DNA of 32,554 bases, from the NCBI GenBank assembly GCA_025449595.1, contig JANWJC010000155.1, positions 1-32,554 on the forward strand. The letters are read 5' to 3'. Positions 29,970 through 32,554 of this stretch are shown piece after piece. Position 1 is the stretch's first letter. Every line of letters begins with the position of its first letter. This DNA comes from Acidobacteriota bacterium. Lineage in GTDB: Bacteria > Actinomycetota > Actinomycetes > S36-B12 > CAIYMF01. Below the pieces are notes generated by a model that ran no database searches, was not told where the DNA came from, and saw only the letters and a program-made list of their open reading frames with translations. A program made the position numbers and the translations under genes.

Positions 29970-31154
29970 ATGGTCACCCCCGCACCGCTCGACACACAGG
30001 AGCTGCAACGCTGCGTCGGCCCCGTCGAGCAAGCGCGACTGCTGCCGCGGGGGGCGTACGTCGATGCCGCGGTGCTGGAGTGGGAGCAGCACCACTTCTT
30101 CGGTGACTGGATCTGCGCCGGACGAAGTGCTGACATCGCGGAACCGGGCATGCAGCGGGCTGTGTCGGTCGGCACGTCCGGTGTCCTGCTCACCCGCGGC
30201 GAGGACGGCGCGCTGCACGCGTTCGTGAACACCTGCCGGCACCGCGGGCATGAGCTGTTGCCGTGCGGAGAGTCGGCGACGAAGAAGTCGATCGTCTGCC
30301 CGTACCACGCCTGGTCGTACCGCCTGGACGGGAACCTGCACGTGGCTCCCGGCTTCCGCAACGTGGAGTCGTTCGACAAGGACGAGTTCAGCCTGTACGG
30401 GCTGCCGGTGCGCGAGTGGCACGGCTGGATCTTCGTCGCGCCGTCGGGCAAGGCCGGCGACTTCGACCACCACATCGGTGAGCTCGAGGCGATCGTCGCC
30501 CCGTACGCCCCGGAGAACCTCGAGGTCGTCACCACCCACGACTACGTGATCGAGGCCAACTGGAAGGTCCTGATCGAGAACTACCAGGAGTGCTACCACT
30601 GCTCGATGATCCACCCCGAGCTGTGCCGGGTGAGCCCGCCGGAGAGCGGTGAGAACATCGACCGCGACGGCGAGTGGGTCGGTGGCTGGATGGACCTGCG
30701 CGAGGGCAACGAGACGATGTCGCTGGACGGGCGCAGCTCCAGCGTCCGCATCGAGGGCCTCGACGAGCAGGAGCAGCACACGGTGATGTACATCGCCGTG
30801 TTCCCGAACCTGCTCATCAGCCTGCACCCCGACTACGTCATGACACATGTGCTGACGCCGCTGTCAGCGGGGCGTACCCACGTCGAGTGCGCCTGGGCCT
30901 TTCCGAAAGAAGCCGTGCAGCGCCCCGACTTCGAGCCGTCGAACACGATCGACTTCTGGGACATCACGAACCGGCAGGACTGGGGTGCGTGCGAGTCCGT
31001 CCAGCGTGGGCTCGCCTCCGAGCTGGCCATCCCGGGGCCGATGGCCCCGGAGGAGGACGGCGTCTACCATTTCGTGTCGATGGTGGCTGCCCGCTACCTA
31101 GGGGTGAGCACCGTCGCCGAGCTGTCCCCACCGCCGACCAGCGTTCCCGTCTGA
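29970..31154 (+). CDS. Rieske non-heme iron oxygenase, GbcA/choline-monooxygenase-like alpha subunit
   Basis: From ATG 29970 (AGGAG five bases upstream) the product has 394 residues. The Rieske [2Fe-2S] ligands are Cys89, His91, Cys110 and His113 (CRHRGH and CPYHAW). The mononuclear iron site is His210 and His215 in ENYQECYHCSMIHPEL, with Asp337 in RQDWGACES as third ligand and Glu207 as the likely bridge between sites. This arrangement fits the oxygenases that demethylate glycine betaine, stachydrine or carnitine and the choline monooxygenases, rather than aromatic-ring dioxygenases. Such enzymes need an electron-transfer reductase; none is encoded in this window. Operator copy 4 precedes it. 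A longer frame from 29940 would start inside the operator. Confidence 0.9.
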   Translation: MVTPAPLDTQELQRCVGPVEQARLLPRGAYVDAAVLEWEQHHFFGDWICAGRSADIAEPGMQRAVSVGTSGVLLTRGEDGALHAFVNTCRHRGHELLPCGESATKKSIVCPYHAWSYRLDGNLHVAPGFRNVESFDKDEFSLYGLPVREWHGWIFVAPSGKAGDFDHHIGELEAIVAPYAPENLEVVTTHDYVIEANWKVLIENYQECYHCSMIHPELCRVSPPESGENIDRDGEWVGGWMDLREGNETMSLDGRSSSVRIEGLDEQEQHTVMYIAVFPNLLISLHPDYVMTHVLTPLSAGRTHVECAWAFPKEAVQRPDFEPSNTIDFWDITNRQDWGACESVQRGLASELAIPGPMAPEEDGVYHFVSMVAARYLGVSTVAELSPPPTSVPV

Positions 31155-31354
31155 CCGAGGGACTGGCATGATCGACAAGTGGGAGCGGGATCTGCCTGGA
31201 CAGGGCCCCAATTCTGCCCACTCGCTACTCTTGTGACTCTTCTGTGAGTTCGGCGGTGGAACCGGTACATCGCTGACCGCGTCCCGTCGGACGGCGGCTC
31301 ACGTGAGCCGTTCTGGGATCGGGGACTGTCGGTGGTCGGCGTTAGCGTCGGGGC
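31155..31354. other. Intergenic region before the DUF222/HNH gene
   Basis: The 200-base gap holds one copy of the palindrome CGGCTCACGTGAGCCG (31295-31310). TAGCGT at 31343-31348 lies six bases before ATG 31355, the spacing expected of a -10 element for a leaderless mRNA. No gene is seen. Confidence 0.5.
31295..31310. repeat. Palindrome CGGCTCACGTGAGCCG, copy 1 (intergenic)
   Basis: This perfect 16-base palindrome has a CACGTG core and lies 44 bases before the DUF222/HNH start. Three more identical copies are inside that gene. Confidence 0.9.
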
Positions 31355-32228
31355 ATGAGTATCACTGAATTACCGTTGGCCCCCACCGGTTCCAGCCCCG
31401 ATGGGGTGGTGCCGACGTTGCAGGTGATTCCCGGTGGCCGCGGGTCGGGAGGTGCTGGGGCCAAGGAGCTGGGGGAGCAGATCTCCCCTACTGTTCGCTG
31501 ACGCTCGCAGCGGGGGCCCAGCGGGCCGGGCGGGTCGCCTCGGCGCAGTGCCGGTGGTTGTTGCTGGTCGCACAGTTCGACGCCCTGGACGGTGCGAGTG
31601 AGTATGGGTTGCCGACCACGACGCGGTGGATCTCCCATCACTGCGGGATCGCGGCCCGCACCGCCCGCGATCACCTCAAGGTCGCCCGCACCCTTGCCGC
31701 CTACCCGGTGCTCGCGGAGTCGATGGCCGCCGGGCGCATCAGCTACTCCCATGTCCGGATCATCGCCGGCACGGCCGGTGCTGATGAGCCGGACCTGGTC
31801 AGCGACCTGCTGAACCTGGCCGAGCACGGCACCGTGCACCAGCTCGAGGACCTCGCCCTTGGGCTGCGTTCGGTGGACCGTCACCTCGACGACCGGATCC
31901 GTCCCAAGCCCACACCCGGGGAGAGCTTGTTGCGAACGTGGGATCGCGACGCGCGCCGCCACTTGACCGCCCGCCTGGACCCCGAACACGGCACCGTGCT
32001 CGACGCCGCCCTTACCGCGGTGCAAGCGGTTGCCCCGGACGGGGAGCGACTCACCGCTGTGGAGGCGCTGGTCCGGATGGCCGACATTATCCTGGCCACC
32101 CTGGCCGACTCCCCGACCCCACCACGGCTGCCCCGCGGTGAGGAACGCGCCGCGCTGGTGCTGCATCTGCACGCCACCCGCGACGCCGGCCCCGCGATCC
32201 CCGACGAACCTGTGTCTGGGGCCGACAA

Positions 32229-32244
32229 CGGCTCACGTGAGCCG
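32229..32244. repeat. Palindrome CGGCTCACGTGAGCCG, copy 2 (coding)
   Basis: Identical to the intergenic copy. In the DUF222 frame it encodes part of NGSREP, in the linker before the HNH region. Confidence 0.9.
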
Positions 32245-32294
32245 CACCTCGAAGGGACCCCCGACCCCGCCCCGGCTGATTCCGGTTCCGAACA

Positions 32295-32310
32295 CGGCTC
32301 ACGTGAGCCG
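32295..32310. repeat. Palindrome CGGCTCACGTGAGCCG, copy 3 (coding)
   Basis: It lies 66 bases after copy 2, so it is in the same reading phase, and encodes part of HGSREP. Confidence 0.9.
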
Positions 32311-32345
32311 CTGCCCCTGACACCGGTGCCCGACCGACCCGGAAA

Positions 32346-32361
32346 CGGCTCACGTGAGCCG
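32346..32361. repeat. Palindrome CGGCTCACGTGAGCCG, copy 4 (coding)
   Basis: It lies 51 bases after copy 3, again in phase, and encodes part of NGSREP. Confidence 0.9.
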
Positions 32362-32554
32362 CACCCCAGCAGAACCGGTGGGCCGCTGCCGCTGGCGCGG
32401 TTGCAGGACGGACCCGGCATCCCCGGACACGTCCTGCAACGGTTGAGCTGCGCGTGCCGGATCCGGGTCGTGATCCACGACCCCGAACACCCCCGCAACG
32501 TGCTGGACCTGGGCCGCTCCCAGCGCCTGGTCAGCGACCAGCAGTACCGCGCCC

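Larger units (their letters stand above)
31355..32554 (+). pseudogene. DUF222/HNH (13E12-type) protein gene, frameshifted, continuing past the window
   Basis: ATG 31355 opens a frame reading GVVPTLQVIPGGRGSGGAGAKELGEQISP, a typical N-terminus, but it stops at TGA 31499-31501. One frame over, from about 31486, the sequence reads PYCSLTLAAGAQ, then ASAQCRWLLLVAQFDALDG, WISHHCGI, KVARTLAAYPVLAESMAAGRISYSHVR and LLNLAEHGT, a clear DUF222 domain, open to the window end. The two join smoothly if one C is added to the C-run 31485-31488. No usable start codon precedes the second frame. After a Pro-rich linker (32170-32390) the frame enters CACRIRVVIHD; the HNH endonuclease part would lie beyond the edge. 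The family is common and multicopy in actinobacteria, with poorly known function. A sequencing indel is possible. Confidence 0.8.

Noticed and set aside
29032-30228. 398-residue plus-strand frame over the PotC-like and Rieske genes
   Set aside because: It overlaps two motif-complete genes and has shadow composition.
31355-31501. Independent 48-residue small protein
   Set aside because: Its sequence continues naturally into the DUF222 domain one frame over, so it is better read as the N-terminus of a frameshifted gene.
32229-32361. Possible CRISPR-like array from the repeated 16-mer
   Set aside because: Repeats are short palindromes with unequal gaps inside a coding frame, and no cas gene is present.

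Overview
This window is high-GC actinobacterial DNA (Actinomycetota). The evidence is frequent GTG/TTG starts, a tRNA-Glu/Asp/Phe cluster, an aa3-type oxidase locus with ctaG and SURF1, a DUF2237 protein, and a DUF222/HNH (13E12-type) gene. I cannot name the genus.

Layout. At the left edge is a partial alpha/beta hydrolase (minus). Next come a PAS-GGDEF-degenerate EAL protein, a small zincin-like metallopeptidase and three tRNA genes. Positions 4.9-8.3 kb hold two damaged genes: a Pr6Pr-family membrane protein with an in-frame stop, and a polysaccharide deacetylase with a stop and a frameshift. Between them lie a small membrane protein, an unrecognised small protein and a secreted beta-propeller-like protein.

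Positions 8.4-18.4 kb are a respiratory block: a TlpA-like thioredoxin lipoprotein, heme O synthase (ctaB), SCO1-type copper chaperone, SURF1, then a tight operon of cupredoxin, ctaC (CuA subunit II), ctaD (subunit I), ctaE (subunit III) and a 39-residue single-pass protein. An anchored unknown protein and ctaG follow. Subunit I keeps its heme and CuB ligands and the active-site tyrosine, but it lacks the usual D- and K-channel residues and carries a two-helix N-terminal extension.

Positions 18.4-21.5 kb hold a DUF2237 protein, an MFS transporter fused to a cyclic-nucleotide-binding domain, and an MgtC-family protein.

Positions 21.5-31.2 kb form the most coherent accessory system. A BetI-like TetR regulator sits among a DAO-type flavoprotein, a PYROXD2/CrtI-like flavoprotein, a PotABCD-type ABC importer and a GbcA-like Rieske oxygenase. 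All three intergenic regions that drive these genes, plus the leader of the first flavoprotein, contain the same palindrome GACTGA-N4-TCAGTC (four copies, one with a single mismatch). The natural reading is a local TetR regulon for uptake and oxidative breakdown of an amine, perhaps a quaternary amine or betaine. The substrate is inferred, not shown.

The right edge holds the start of a DUF222/HNH gene that appears frameshifted in a C-run. It carries a 16-bp perfect palindrome three times in frame and once more upstream.
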